Shown here piece by piece: positions 7,299-16,713 of a DNA stretch of 64,000 nt. The notes beneath the pieces were generated by a model. It made no database searches, was not told the origin of the DNA, and worked only from the letters and a program-made list of their open reading frames with translations. The position numbers were made by a program, and so were the translations under genes. Positions within the stretch are counted from its first letter, which is position 1. Every line of letters begins with the position of its first letter. This DNA is from Chloroflexota bacterium. Lineage in GTDB: Bacteria; Chloroflexota; UBA11872. The stretch spans positions 62,001-126,000 of the forward strand of contig JAJEDE010000012.1 of the NCBI GenBank assembly GCA_022821645.1, given 5' to 3'.

Positions 7299-8786
7299 TC
7301 ATCCCGTGGCGGAACCGACATAGGCGGCATAGAGCTTGACGTCCTCGGGCCGCGGACAGTCGCGGCTGACCGGGCCGACCTCTACTTTCAGACGTAGCGG
7401 CGAGTCGGTCTGGGGTAGTGCGTCGCGGCTGCCCCAGCGCACCGGTACGTACAGCCCGGATTCACGTAGCGTGGCCGTGTCGTCGCCGGAGAAGCCAGGC
7501 AGCGGTCGAAAGTGATGGTCAACCACTTCGACTCGCGCCGCGGCGAACTCACCAAGACCGGACACGTTCAGGTGGACTGGTGACCCAGCCGTCGGGGCAC
7601 TGAACGGGCAGGTGATGAGTTGCGCCCGCGTGCCCGCCGCGTAGGGCTGCACATAGCCCAGGCGGTCGCGTTCCCACTGGGCGAGGCGGACCTGGCCGTC
7701 GCCGCGCCAGATGGAGTACCAGTAGAGGGTCTTGTCGCCCACGTTCTCCATGCCCTGCCCCTGCTGCAGCGCGGGTCCTGCTCCCAGCCGCGTGTCGCGC
7801 TCCTCTCGCGAGGGAATGAACCGAAAGTCCGGGATTGGCTCATGAAAGTGGATCGCGTCGTGGCTGATGGCCAGGCCAAGATCGATCGTGACGTAGCGTC
7901 GGTCGCCGTAGGGGTAGCCGTGCCATTGGCCGTAGATGGCCAGGATCACGTTGCCCCAGGAGTGCAGCCCCGCGCCCAGGTGGATTTCCTCCCAGATGTT
8001 CTGCCGATCTTCCAGGTCCGGTCCTTCCAGCCGCGGGCTGCGCGTCATGCTCAGGGCGCTGCCTTCGGTCCAGTGCTCGAAGTCGTAGGAGGCGTAGGTC
8101 TCCATCTTGCGACCGGGACCCGGATGGCCAACGCTGTGGCCGTTTGCGTAGTAGCAGCCGTTCCACTTGATCAGGCCCGAGTGTTCGAAGGCGACGCTGC
8201 CGCGTGGGTTGTCGGGGCTGGGCGTCCAATGCAGCCCGTCCGGGCTGTAGGCCACCGACAAGCCGCCGCGGCGGTTGTCAGAGGGCCCGGTTCGGTGACT
8301 AAAGGTGATCTTGAACCGCCGGTTGGGGTCGGGATCCTCAGGGTCGTGGATGACGGGCGCCATGAACATGTCGATGTGACGGGGGAAATCCACAATGTTG
8401 TTGGCCTTGGAGCCCTGGTATTTGACCAGTCCGAGATCCGGCTTGGTCCAGTGGATGCCGTCGCGGCTGTTCGCGTAGCACAGGCGCCCGTCGAAGCCCT
8501 CGTAGTTGGCCCAATTCGGATTGCGGCCGACGCGTCCGATGTACCACATGTGGAACTCGTCGCCCACGCGGATGGTGCTGCCGTAGTAGTGGACGCCCTC
8601 GTCATGCGAGCCAGGCAGGCCCCTGGGGACGACCACGGTCGGCCCGTCGCGCCAGCCAGGCGTTCGCTTGCCGTGGATCAGGTGCAGCTGGAAGTTGGTC
8701 CGGAAGGGGATGCAGACGTCGTCGAAGGCGAAGAAGGTGGCTTCCTGGACCTGCATCTCCGAGGGTCCGCCGTGAACTCGCAGCAT
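7299..8786 (-). CDS. Five-bladed-propeller glycoside-hydrolase-like protein, copy 2
   Basis: This is a 495-residue protein closely similar to the product at 5682 from end to end, including FAFDDVCIPFRTNFQ, MWYIGRVG, SRDGIHWTKPDLG and the shared C-terminal domain. The start has GAGG about 9 bases upstream. It follows the second solute-binding gene after a strong hairpin, so it is probably expressed from that gene's transcript at a lower level. The high similarity of the tandem pair suggests a fairly recent duplication. The catalytic class is inferred only from the propeller motifs. Confidence 0.65.
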   Translation of the reverse strand: MLRVHGGPSEMQVQEATFFAFDDVCIPFRTNFQLHLIHGKRTPGWRDGPTVVVPRGLPGSHDEGVHYYGSTIRVGDEFHMWYIGRVGRNPNWANYEGFDGRLCYANSRDGIHWTKPDLGLVKYQGSKANNIVDFPRHIDMFMAPVIHDPEDPDPNRRFKITFSHRTGPSDNRRGGLSVAYSPDGLHWTPSPDNPRGSVAFEHSGLIKWNGCYYANGHSVGHPGPGRKMETYASYDFEHWTEGSALSMTRSPRLEGPDLEDRQNIWEEIHLGAGLHSWGNVILAIYGQWHGYPYGDRRYVTIDLGLAISHDAIHFHEPIPDFRFIPSREERDTRLGAGPALQQGQGMENVGDKTLYWYSIWRGDGQVRLAQWERDRLGYVQPYAAGTRAQLITCPFSAPTAGSPVHLNVSGLGEFAAARVEVVDHHFRPLPGFSGDDTATLRESGLYVPVRWGSRDALPQTDSPLRLKVEVGPVSRDCPRPEDVKLYAAYVGSATG

Positions 8787-8816
8787 GGCTACAGCCTCAA
8801 CCCCCGTCTAGCGCGC

Positions 8817-8848
8817 ACCGGCCAACCCCACTGCTGGGGCTGGCCGGT
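8817..8848 (-). terminator. Strong intercistronic hairpin after solute-binding gene 2
   Basis: ACCGGCCA (8817-8824) pairs with TGGCCGGT (8841-8848), and inside it CCCCA pairs with TGGGG, leaving a 4-base loop. No T-run follows on the minus strand. It stands between the solute-binding gene and the downstream glycosidase-like pair. It could act as an attenuator or as an mRNA 3'-end stabiliser that keeps binding protein in excess. Confidence 0.7.
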
Positions 8849-8881
8849 GGCGTCCGATTCGGCGCGTCGGTACAGCGGTCG

Positions 8882-10558
8882 CTACGGGGTGACCGGATTC
8901 GGCTGGCTCTCCGCCCAGCTCTTGAGCTCCAGATAGCGGTCGTGGTGCTCTTCCATGTACTGGTCGAGAATCCCCAACATTTCCTCGATGCCCTGTTCCA
9001 CGGACACCTCGCCCAACATGACCTTGCTATTGCTGGCGTACCCGGACTGCTCCACCATTTCCTGCCACGCCGGATGCATGCGCTGCTGGTAGGCGGGGTT
9101 GTCGCTTTCCAGATAGTGCAGCTGCTGCACGTGATTCTCGGGCGGTCCCGCCGCGTATTCGGGTGACGACGCCACGTCCTTGCGCCAGGTAACCGAGCCG
9201 CGGTCAATCGCTACGCGCGATTGCACCTTCGGTCCCGCCAGGTACAGGAGCCACTCCACCACGGATTCGGTGTTGCCGCGGAGGCCGGCCATCTGGGTGA
9301 TCAAGTGCGGCTCGTCGCTGAACTTCTGTGGCTGCGGGCCGCGCGGTCCTTCGGGCAGAGGGATCAAGGCCCAGGGGAAGCGATCCTTGATGCGGTTGAT
9401 GGGTCCGCCCACACCGCCGCCCCAGTGGAAGAACCCTGTCTTCCCGTTCGAGAACGGTTCGCCGGCATCGCCTCTGAGCTCCCGGTACCGTGCGCGCGTC
9501 GGCACCACGCCCTCTTCGAGCACGAAGTCTCGGAGCATCTGCAACCCAACGTGCGCGCCGGAATCAAACACGGTCCAGCGCGTGGCGTCCTTGTTGTAGT
9601 ACATCAGGTTCTCTTCGTCGGACAGCGCCCAGCCCCACGAGACTGCATTGCTACTCACAAGCGTCCCGGAGTCCCATAAGCCAAAGGTTTCCGTCTCGGG
9701 GTCGGTGATGCGCCGCAAGGCATCCGGCAGCTCGGTCTGGATGCCCCAGCTGCCAGGCGTTGGAAACTCGACGCCCGCGCCCTCCATTAGCGCCAGATTG
9801 GCCGAGAGGACGTTCAAGTTGCCCTGATAGGGCATGCCGTGGAACGGCCCCCGCAACCCATCACGGTGCGGGAAGGGGCGTTCGTTGACCAGATTGACGG
9901 TGGATTCGTCGGGGCACCAATACCAATCGGCGGGATCAAAGTCGTCGTGCTTTTGCAGCACGTCGTCGATCACCGTGAAGGCGCCCTGCGCCAGAAACTG
10001 GGCCGCGAACCAGCCCGGCATCAGCACCGCCTCGGGCTGCGTACCCGCGGCGATCATGATGGCGATCATTTCCTGGTTCGCGTCCGGCGAGAGGACGAAC
10101 TTCACGTCGATGCTGGGGAACTCCCTGGCGAAGTTGTCCAGCGCCCATCCCATGGCGGCGCCACGCGGACCCGACGTGTGGTCGGTGTGAAAGACGAACT
10201 TCACCGGCGGGGTCTGCGGTGCGACCTCGACAATTTTCTCGACGATTTTCTCGACTTCCCTGGTGACGACCTTTTCGACAACCTTTTCGACCGGGACCTC
10301 GACAACCTGCTTGACCTCGACGACCTTCTCGACCGGAACTTCCTCACGGACGACGTTCACGACCTCTTGGGTCACGATTCTCTCGACCTGCTGAGTGACG
10401 ATTTTTTCGACCGGGACTTCTTTGACTACGACCCGCTCGACGGGAACTTCCTTGGTCACGACCCTCGGTTCAGCTTCGCCGCAGGCCGCAAGCGCGATTG
10501 CGCTCATTGCTCCGGTGGCGCCGATCAGAACTCGGCGTCGTGTGATGTTGGCCTTCAT
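8882..10558 (-). CDS. Extracellular solute-binding lipoprotein 2 (ABC importer)
   Basis: This 558-residue lipoprotein begins MKANITRRRVLIG, with a twin-arginine-like motif, and has the lipobox LAAC. Then follows an unusually long spacer of about 90 residues made of VPVEKVV/VTREVEKIV repeats before the binding domain (VKFVFHTDHTSGPRGAAMGWALDNF). That start of the domain closely matches the binding protein at 693, so the two may bind related substrates. The start is preceded by GGGGGG. It lies downstream of the dehydrogenases of the sugar array but has a 190-base gap and its own candidate promoter. Confidence 0.85.
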   Translation of the reverse strand: MKANITRRRVLIGATGAMSAIALAACGEAEPRVVTKEVPVERVVVKEVPVEKIVTQQVERIVTQEVVNVVREEVPVEKVVEVKQVVEVPVEKVVEKVVTREVEKIVEKIVEVAPQTPPVKFVFHTDHTSGPRGAAMGWALDNFAREFPSIDVKFVLSPDANQEMIAIMIAAGTQPEAVLMPGWFAAQFLAQGAFTVIDDVLQKHDDFDPADWYWCPDESTVNLVNERPFPHRDGLRGPFHGMPYQGNLNVLSANLALMEGAGVEFPTPGSWGIQTELPDALRRITDPETETFGLWDSGTLVSSNAVSWGWALSDEENLMYYNKDATRWTVFDSGAHVGLQMLRDFVLEEGVVPTRARYRELRGDAGEPFSNGKTGFFHWGGGVGGPINRIKDRFPWALIPLPEGPRGPQPQKFSDEPHLITQMAGLRGNTESVVEWLLYLAGPKVQSRVAIDRGSVTWRKDVASSPEYAAGPPENHVQQLHYLESDNPAYQQRMHPAWQEMVEQSGYASNSKVMLGEVSVEQGIEEMLGILDQYMEEHHDRYLELKSWAESQPNPVTP

Positions 10559-10617
10559 ATCGCCCCCCGATCAGGCCGGAACCAGTATGGTTCTATCCTG
10601 AATTACCAAGTAGATAA

Positions 10618-10648
10618 AGATTAGGCCACGAAACTTCTTTGGCGTCAA
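10618..10648 (-). promoter_or_regulatory. Candidate promoter for solute-binding gene 2
   Basis: On the minus strand TTGACG (10648-10643) and TAATCT (10623-10618) are 19 bases apart. They lie in an AT-richer part of the 10559-10747 gap, about 60 bases before the start codon. The spacer is longer than ideal, so this is tentative. Confidence 0.3.
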
Positions 10649-10747
10649 GCGTGAGACGGGTCGAGATCGGTGTTCCTCGAAGCGGTCCTGCCTCGGAGGC
10701 CTGGACCGGTTGCCGCCTGCGGACAGGGAAGCGTCAGCCCGTTTCAG

Positions 10748-11779
10748 CTAAGGGAAGCGAACCCCGATTTTGATTGCGCGATCGGGGTCGGCGAGGCCGT
10801 CGGTTAACGCCCTGGCCGCATCAGGGAAGTTGACGATGGGTGTGACGATGCCGTGGGAACTAACCAGCCGGCGTCGGAAGAGGTCAATGGCCGTTTGGCG
10901 GGCGCGTTCTTCGTCCCACAGGGGGTAGGAGCGGTCCGGGTTCCGCCACACGGCCTGGCTGCCGATGATGGTGGGCCGGTTGACGTGGAACTCCTCGTCC
11001 AGGTGCAGGGTTGAGGCGTCCTTGGGTCCGTAGGGGACGTGCACGATAGTTCCGCACTGGCGAATGGCGCGGATGGCTTCGTGCAGGGCGGCGGCGTTGC
11101 CGGAGGTTTCAATGGCCACGTCCACGCCGTGGTTGGCCGTCGCGCGCTTGATCCGCAAGCCCGCGTCCTCCGTGCCGGGGTCCACGGTCAGGTCGGCGCC
11201 CAGAGCCGATGCCCGCGCTCGTCGGCTCTCGACCGGATCGACCGCGATCACTGCGGTAGCTCCGCTGCGGGCTGCGATTTGGACGGTCATCAGGCCGATG
11301 GCGCCCATGCCGAACACGGCCACCGCGTCACCGATCCGCACGTTCCCGTCACGCACCGCCACCAGCGCCACGTGGGCCGGGTCGGAGCAGACGGCGTCGG
11401 TTTCGGAAAGACCATCGATGGGTCGCCAGGCGTCGGCGGGCAGCTGATGCGTCTCGCGGACCGGCCCGTACCCAAAGACGCGGTCGCCCGGCGCGAACTC
11501 GGCGACCTCCGCTCCCACCTCGATCACCGCGCCCACCACCATGTTGCCGACCGGGCGCTCGGTCAGTGGAAGCGTTTCGACCCGCGGGAGGTACAGACGC
11601 AACTCTTCGTCCCATTGTTTCCGGTGATGTGGGTTCCCGGTCAGGGAGTGCAGCTCGGTCCCGTGCTTTGGCGCCGCGAACTCCACCCGCACCCGCACGT
11701 CGCGAGGGCCAAGATCCGGCAGGGCGTATTCCCGGTATCGAAACGTCTGGCCGTCAGTCGAAACGACTTCGAGTGGCAT
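10748..11779 (-). CDS. Zinc-free MDR-family oxidoreductase
   Basis: This 343-residue medium-chain dehydrogenase has an N-terminal GroES-like fold and an NAD(P)-binding domain with VFGMGAIGLMTVQ, followed by acidic VDPVESRR that favours NAD. The usual catalytic zinc ligands (Cys-x-x-Asp near residue 40 and the structural four-Cys lobe) are not visible; the equivalent site reads APKHGTELHS. It probably oxidises or reduces a sugar-derived alcohol or ketone. It follows a zinc-dependent dehydrogenase of the same superfamily in the operon, so the two may act in sequence on an imported sugar or polyol. Confidence 0.75.
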   Translation of the reverse strand: MPLEVVSTDGQTFRYREYALPDLGPRDVRVRVEFAAPKHGTELHSLTGNPHHRKQWDEELRLYLPRVETLPLTERPVGNMVVGAVIEVGAEVAEFAPGDRVFGYGPVRETHQLPADAWRPIDGLSETDAVCSDPAHVALVAVRDGNVRIGDAVAVFGMGAIGLMTVQIAARSGATAVIAVDPVESRRARASALGADLTVDPGTEDAGLRIKRATANHGVDVAIETSGNAAALHEAIRAIRQCGTIVHVPYGPKDASTLHLDEEFHVNRPTIIGSQAVWRNPDRSYPLWDEERARQTAIDLFRRRLVSSHGIVTPIVNFPDAARALTDGLADPDRAIKIGVRFP

Positions 11780-11822
11780 GTGGGCTTCTCCGGATTAGCT
11801 CGTCGTTGCGCGGGATCGGCTG

Positions 11823-12923
11823 TCAGCTTCCCTGATCGAAGGGGTCGATGACGGCTTTGATCACGCCATCGCTCGCCGCGGCGTTGCGGATCAGGCTTAG
11901 CGCGTCGCCGGTGAAGCTGAGGGGGAAGCGGTGGGTGACCATGCGGTCCAGGGGATAGCGGGCGGAGGCGGCCAGGGCGATGGCGGCGCGGACGGCAGCC
12001 TGATCGTGGCTGTTGACGCCCTGGGCGCGGACTTCCTTACGCACCAGTTCGTTCCAGGGAAGCTTGATGCTGGCGGCGGCCGTGGAGCCGGCCATCACGA
12101 AGGTTCCCAGCGGGCGTACCGTCTCGGCCGCCACGGCGGGCGAATTCGCGCTGCCGGTTACGTCGATTACGACGTCGGCCAGCTGTCCGCCGGTCAGGTC
12201 GGTGATGGCCTCAACGGTGTGCTGATCGAACGTTAGCGTGTCGGTCGCGCCGCAGTCGCGAGCGAAGGCCAAGCGTGCATGGTCGCCAGCCAAGCCGACG
12301 GCGAGTATCTGAGAGGCACCCGCTGCGTGGGCCGCGATGACGGCGGCCAGGCCCTGCGGACCCGGGCCGAAAACGACCACGGTGTCACCAACTCCGGCAC
12401 CGCCCACGGTATGGACCCAGCGCACACCGTTGGCCAGGACTGCGCCAATGACGACTCCGACCTCGGGTGAGATGGCGTCGCCGACCCGATGGACGCGGGC
12501 TCGCGGCGGCAGGTAGAGGTGCTGCCCGTAGGCGCCCCAGAGGTGGGGCTTCATTGCGGCTGAGATCCGGCCGCCGTAGCCCTGGCCCTCCGCGCAGATC
12601 TGGTAGCTGCCACGCAGGCAAAGGTCGCAGAGGCCGCAACCGAAGCTGGCCTCGGCGATCACGCGATCCCCAACTGTCACGCCCCAGCGCCTGGCCGCGG
12701 TAGGCCCCACCCGCTCGATCCGGCCAACGATTTCGTGGCCGAGGATGGCGGGCAGGTTGCGGCTCACGGCGGAGTTCCCACTCCAGTGGAGCACGTCGCT
12801 GCCGCATACGCCGGCGAGTTCCAGTCGAAGCAGCCCGTCGTCGTCGCCGACGGCGGGAAGCGGAAACTCGCGCAGCTCGAACGTCTCCGGGGCTCGCAGT
12901 ACCGCGCTGGTCGTGGTGTTCAC
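11823..12923 (-). CDS. Zinc-dependent alcohol/polyol dehydrogenase
   Basis: This 366-residue MDR dehydrogenase has the catalytic zinc signature GVCGSD and GHEIVGRIERVG, and a structural-zinc lobe CGLCDLCLRGSYQIC. The nucleotide-binding glycine motif is FGPGPQGLAAV. The family includes sorbitol, threonine and galactitol dehydrogenases. The GTG start overlaps the stop of the upstream alpha/alpha-toroid gene (GTGA), implying translational coupling. Context points to oxidation of a sugar or sugar alcohol brought in by the adjacent ABC permeases. Confidence 0.85.
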   Translation of the reverse strand: MNTTTSAVLRAPETFELREFPLPAVGDDDGLLRLELAGVCGSDVLHWSGNSAVSRNLPAILGHEIVGRIERVGPTAARRWGVTVGDRVIAEASFGCGLCDLCLRGSYQICAEGQGYGGRISAAMKPHLWGAYGQHLYLPPRARVHRVGDAISPEVGVVIGAVLANGVRWVHTVGGAGVGDTVVVFGPGPQGLAAVIAAHAAGASQILAVGLAGDHARLAFARDCGATDTLTFDQHTVEAITDLTGGQLADVVIDVTGSANSPAVAAETVRPLGTFVMAGSTAAASIKLPWNELVRKEVRAQGVNSHDQAAVRAAIALAASARYPLDRMVTHRFPLSFTGDALSLIRNAAASDGVIKAVIDPFDQGS

Positions 12924-13942
12924 GGATGGCTTGCCAGGCAGCCGATGATCGTGTCGACGTGTGCCACGAACTCGGCCGTAATCTCCAGCGTGCGCCCCTC
13001 CGTGGGGTCATTGTCGAAGACCCAGGAGCCGTCGTCGGCCTGGGTATCGGCGAACCAGTGGGCCAGCTTGACGGCCCAGGCGGCGTAGGGCTCCTCGCCG
13101 GTGACCTGGTACAGCAGGCCGGCGCCCCAGCCGCTCTTGCAGACCTGGGGGAACTCAAACTGGCGCGGGGTGCTCTGGATGGAGAACTGTTGGAATTCGC
13201 GCGCCAGCGAAAGGTAGGCGGGATTCGGATCGACCATGTACAGGCGGCAGAGGAAGGCGGCCGATAGCCCACCCACCGTCCAGCGCTGCGCTCGCGGTTC
13301 TTGCGACTCGACGACGTGCCAGAAGATGTCCTGCTGGTCGTACTCGGTGATCACGGCCTGTTGTCGGCGTGAGAACGAGTAGTAGAGGCGTTTGGGCAAT
13401 TCGGTCTGCGCGTTCCAGACTCGTTGAAGGAACTGGTAGACCTGTCGGGCTGCGTCCAGCCGGCCGAGCGCGATACAGGCGAGGCCGCAGCCGCAGGTGT
13501 AGGGCAAATCCATGACGTCGCCGAGGGTTCCGTCTGGATCTCGATCGTTGGCGAACCCGCCGGACGATGGATCCTGCATAGCGAGGATGAACTCAAGACC
13601 ACGCGCGCTCAGGTCAAATTGCCGGGCCATGTGGGCGCCGTAGACCAGGGTGGCGTTGCGGTAGGCGTAGGCGTCGTAGAGCATGCGGCGGCCCCGATCG
13701 AAGTCGCCGTCCGGCGTGAGCATGTGCTCGCGAATCCAGCCGCAGACGGCGGCGGCGGCGTGCGTGTGGCCGGACACCGTGAGGGTCCAGGGCAAGCGGT
13801 AGAACCGGAAGCCCTCGTTGCGCGGGCTAACCTTGCCGTCGGGATCCACGCGATCCAGCAGCCACTCGGCTCCGCGCCGCTTCGTTTCCCTGAGCCGCTC
13901 GATCGCCGTCGGTCGGTCAGACAAGGTCCCGATGTGCCGCAT
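12920..13942 (-). CDS. Alpha/alpha-toroid protein (six-hairpin glycosidase or cyclase-like)
   Basis: This 340-residue protein starts at the ATG at 13942, 10 bases after AGGAGGG; the longer frame upstream runs into the permease gene and is not used. Repeating helical pairs with aromatic and small-residue turns (RRGAEWLLDRVDPDGKV, LEFILAMQDPSSGGFAND, LAHWFADTQADDGSW) resemble alpha/alpha toroids such as six-hairpin glycosidases, uronate hydrolases or prenyltransferase-like repeats. The 'QxxDGSW' type motif is typical. No signal peptide is seen. The operon position makes a glycan-processing role more likely than terpene chemistry, but the reaction is unknown. Confidence 0.6.
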   Translation of the reverse strand: MRHIGTLSDRPTAIERLRETKRRGAEWLLDRVDPDGKVSPRNEGFRFYRLPWTLTVSGHTHAAAAVCGWIREHMLTPDGDFDRGRRMLYDAYAYRNATLVYGAHMARQFDLSARGLEFILAMQDPSSGGFANDRDPDGTLGDVMDLPYTCGCGLACIALGRLDAARQVYQFLQRVWNAQTELPKRLYYSFSRRQQAVITEYDQQDIFWHVVESQEPRAQRWTVGGLSAAFLCRLYMVDPNPAYLSLAREFQQFSIQSTPRQFEFPQVCKSGWGAGLLYQVTGEEPYAAWAVKLAHWFADTQADDGSWVFDNDPTEGRTLEITAEFVAHVDTIIGCLASHP

Positions 13943-14013
13943 GTCAGGCACCCTCCTGTTGCCGGCGGAAACCTGCGACGCCAGCCTATCGACTTGCGAT
14001 CGGCGGGTTGCGA

Positions 14014-14964
14014 TTAGGAGCGTTGGCCCTCGTAGTAGACCCAGCGACTGGCGCTGATGAATTGCACGATTGTGAAGAACAGGATGATCAGAAAGAGCAC
14101 CCAGGCGATAGCCGAGGCGTAACCCATGTTGAACGCCGTGAATCCGATCTGATAGAGGTGTAGGAGGACGAAGAGTGTGGCGTCGGCCGGCCCGCCCTCG
14201 GTGATAATCAGGGCTGCGGTAAAGACCTGAAACGAGCCAATAACGCCAAGCACCGAGGTAAGGAAGATTTGCGGCGTCATCATGGGAATCGTGACGTTGC
14301 GAACCTTGCCCCACCAGCCGGCGCCGTCAATCTCGGCGGCTTCGTAGAGGTGTTGAGGAATGCCCTGGAAGCCGGCGAGGAAGATGATCATCGTTGTCCC
14401 AACCGTCCAGAAGCTCATGATGATGAGCCCCGGCATGGCCCAGGTCGTCGAGCCCAGCCAGTTGGGTCCTCGAATGCCGAAGGGTCCCAACAGGATGTTG
14501 ATGAAGTTGTTCAGAAGACCGTTGGGCTGTAGGACCCAGAACCAGAGCACGGCCGTGGCCACACCCGTCGTGATGGACGGAAGGTAAAAGCAGGTCCGGT
14601 AGATAGCGATGCCTCGGACTTTGCGATTGAGCAGCCCAGCGATCACAAACGAGATGATCAGAACACCGGGCACGTGGAACACGACGTAGTAGGTGGTGTT
14701 GTATACCGCCTGGACGAAACGTTGGTCTTCGGCGGAGAGGAGCCGCGCGTAATTCTCCAGGCCCAGCCACTTGAGGTCGCCGACGAAGCGCCATTCGGTC
14801 AGGCTGACGAAGAAGGAAAAAAAGAACGGCCCGGCAATAAAGACAAGAAAACCGAACAGCCAGGGCAGGACGAATAGGAAACCCTGAGTCTCGCGCCACG
14901 TCCAGCCAAAGAGCCGGGTACGACGCCTGTGCGCTTCCGTCGCAGGCTGTTCGGCGAGCGCCAT
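14014..14964 (-). CDS. ABC sugar transporter permease (UgpA/MalF type), second copy
   Basis: This 316-residue inner-membrane permease has six predicted helices, beginning with FLFVLPWLFGFLVFIAGPFFF. The EAA loop that docks the ATPase reads EAAEIDGAGWWGKVRNVTIP. The ATG at 14964 has GAGGA upstream; another ATG 36 bases further left is possible. It is the third permease in this array and resembles the UgpA-type one at 16714 more than the UgpE-type one at 15777. It may pair with the same partner to serve the second binding protein. No ABC ATPase is encoded nearby. Confidence 0.88.
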   Translation of the reverse strand: MALAEQPATEAHRRRTRLFGWTWRETQGFLFVLPWLFGFLVFIAGPFFFSFFVSLTEWRFVGDLKWLGLENYARLLSAEDQRFVQAVYNTTYYVVFHVPGVLIISFVIAGLLNRKVRGIAIYRTCFYLPSITTGVATAVLWFWVLQPNGLLNNFINILLGPFGIRGPNWLGSTTWAMPGLIIMSFWTVGTTMIIFLAGFQGIPQHLYEAAEIDGAGWWGKVRNVTIPMMTPQIFLTSVLGVIGSFQVFTAALIITEGGPADATLFVLLHLYQIGFTAFNMGYASAIAWVLFLIILFFTIVQFISASRWVYYEGQRS

Positions 14965-15084
14965 ACCAATCCTCGTGCGGGGGTCGTTGCGCAGCGCCAA
15001 CCACTTCGACGCTGAACTTGACGCGTGAGCTTACCGTGCGGTCGCTGGGCGCGCTTGCGCGGGCGCCCCGCCACTACGGTTGTG

Positions 15085-15690
15085 TTAGTAGTCCTCGGCG
15101 ATGGTGGTGCGGATGTAGCGGATCGAGTAGTGGACGTCGTCGGGGTACCCGTCTTCGGACCAGGCGGGAATGGCGCCCATGCCGGCAACGCGAACGCGGT
15201 GTGACGGCGGGATGTCGAACGCTGCGCAGCTCATGCCGGCGACCGGCAGCGCGTGGTAGGAACCGCCCTGCTGCAGCAGGTCGGCGCGCAGGTGCATGCC
15301 CCACAGGTTGTCGACGCGAAAGCGCGCGGATACCGCGCGCTCGTTCTCGCCGTCGTGCCTGAAGTTGTCGATCGTGTCGCACTCGACCAGGATGGATCCG
15401 GGCGGGGTGCAGGCGCTGCCGATGACGGCGACCTGCACCATCGGGTGGTCTTCCTCGATCACGATCCAGTCGGACGGGGTCTGGGTCGTGGCCGTGGAGC
15501 CGTCCGTCGTCTTGATCGGAAAGAGCTCGATGCCGTGGCGCTCGCCGCCAACCCAGACTCGGTCCACGATCACGTTGGGGTAGTTGAAGGGGAACTCGTA
15601 CTCGTAGGTCGTGAGATTGAGCGCCTTGCGCTCGCGCGGCGGATCGTTCGGGTAGCCGGTGATTCGCTTGTCGGCGGCCTCGGTAGCCAT
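15085..15690 (-). CDS. Conserved-looking protein of unknown function in sugar operon
   Basis: This 201-residue protein has no signal peptide or membrane segment. AGGAG stands 7 bases before the ATG, so translation is well supported. The sequence looks beta-rich and acidic, with many aromatic residues (YEYEFPFNYPNVIVDRVW, WSEDGYPDDVHYSIRYIR), compatible with a jelly-roll or lectin-like fold. It sits between two permease genes in the operon, so a role in handling the imported carbohydrate is plausible. I do not recognise a family. Confidence 0.6.
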   Translation of the reverse strand: MATEAADKRITGYPNDPPRERKALNLTTYEYEFPFNYPNVIVDRVWVGGERHGIELFPIKTTDGSTATTQTPSDWIVIEEDHPMVQVAVIGSACTPPGSILVECDTIDNFRHDGENERAVSARFRVDNLWGMHLRADLLQQGGSYHALPVAGMSCAAFDIPPSHRVRVAGMGAIPAWSEDGYPDDVHYSIRYIRTTIAEDY

Positions 15691-15776
15691 CAGTCGCTCC
15701 TGTCTTCAGGCAGGCCGGCGTCCACCAACGGACGCTCGATCGGACCTGCCGGTTGCAGCACGGAAGTCCATGAGTC

Positions 15777-16709
15777 TTATCGCCCGGCGATCCCGGTTAG
15801 CGCCACCCCCCGGATGAAGTAGCGCTGGGCCGAGAAGAAGATGACCAGGACCGGAATCAGCATGACGACTGATGCCGCCATCATGAGATTCCAGCGGGTA
15901 AGTCCGGCGCCGCCCCCCACTTCGGTGTAAAGGAAGAAGCGCAGGTACAGGGCAAGCGTGCGCCACTCCTCACTGTTCAGGAAGATCAGGGGGTTGAGAA
16001 AGTCGTTCCAGTGATGGATGAAGGAGAAGATGGCGGAGGCGGCCAGGGCGGGCTTGGATAGCGGGAGCATGATCCGCCAGTAAATACGGAAATAGGAGGC
16101 CCCATCCACAAGGGCCGCCTCGTCCAGTTCGCGCGGCAACTGGAGCATAAACTGCCGAATCAGAAAGACGAAGAACGCGCCGCCAAAGGCACCGCCTCCG
16201 AACCACCATGGAACGATCAGCGGCAACGGTGTATCGATCCATCCGAGGGTTCTAAAGAGGACAAATGTGGGGACTAATGTCACAATACCTGGCAGCATCA
16301 ATGTGGAGAGCAAGATGATGAATAATACGCGCTTACCAAAGAAGTCAAGCCGGGCGAATCCAAAGGCTACCAGCGACGAACTCAATACTGTGCCAAGCGT
16401 GGCAAGAACTGCAATCATCAACGTGTTTCCAAAATAACGTGCCAGATTCGATGTCTCGAATGCCGTGAGGTAGTTGCCGAAGACGATTGGGTTTGGGAAC
16501 CACTGGGGCGGAAACAGGAACTCGCGGCCGAACGCTTTCAAGGAGGTCGAGACCATCCAGACGAGCGGAAGCAGCGAGATCACCGCTACGAGTATGAGGG
16601 CTGCGTAGCCGAACGTCTGCCCAACCACGATTCGCACGTAGGCAGCGAGGGTGCGCTGCCTGGTGGTCCCTTCGCGGGCCTGGAAGGAAACTTGGCTAAG
16701 CCACGGCAC
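15777..16709 (-). CDS. ABC sugar transporter permease (UgpE/MalG type)
   Basis: This 310-residue permease with six predicted helices has an EAA loop ELDEAALVDGASYFRIYWRI followed by MLPLSKPAL, typical of the MalG/UgpE branch. Translation likely starts at the GTG at 16709, only a few bases after the stop of the UgpA-type permease, so the two are coupled. It should form a heterodimer with the 16714 product, and possibly also with the 14014 product. The ATPase partner is missing from the locus and is probably a shared MsmK/UgpC-like protein encoded elsewhere. Confidence 0.9.
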   Translation of the reverse strand: MPWLSQVSFQAREGTTRQRTLAAYVRIVVGQTFGYAALILVAVISLLPLVWMVSTSLKAFGREFLFPPQWFPNPIVFGNYLTAFETSNLARYFGNTLMIAVLATLGTVLSSSLVAFGFARLDFFGKRVLFIILLSTLMLPGIVTLVPTFVLFRTLGWIDTPLPLIVPWWFGGGAFGGAFFVFLIRQFMLQLPRELDEAALVDGASYFRIYWRIMLPLSKPALAASAIFSFIHHWNDFLNPLIFLNSEEWRTLALYLRFFLYTEVGGGAGLTRWNLMMAASVVMLIPVLVIFFSAQRYFIRGVALTGIAGR

Positions 16710-16713
16710 GGGC

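Noticed and set aside
12920-14314. Longer version of the alpha/alpha-toroid protein starting near 14314
   Set aside because: The extra N-terminal part is the permease gene in another frame, and a strong ribosome site precedes the ATG at 13942.
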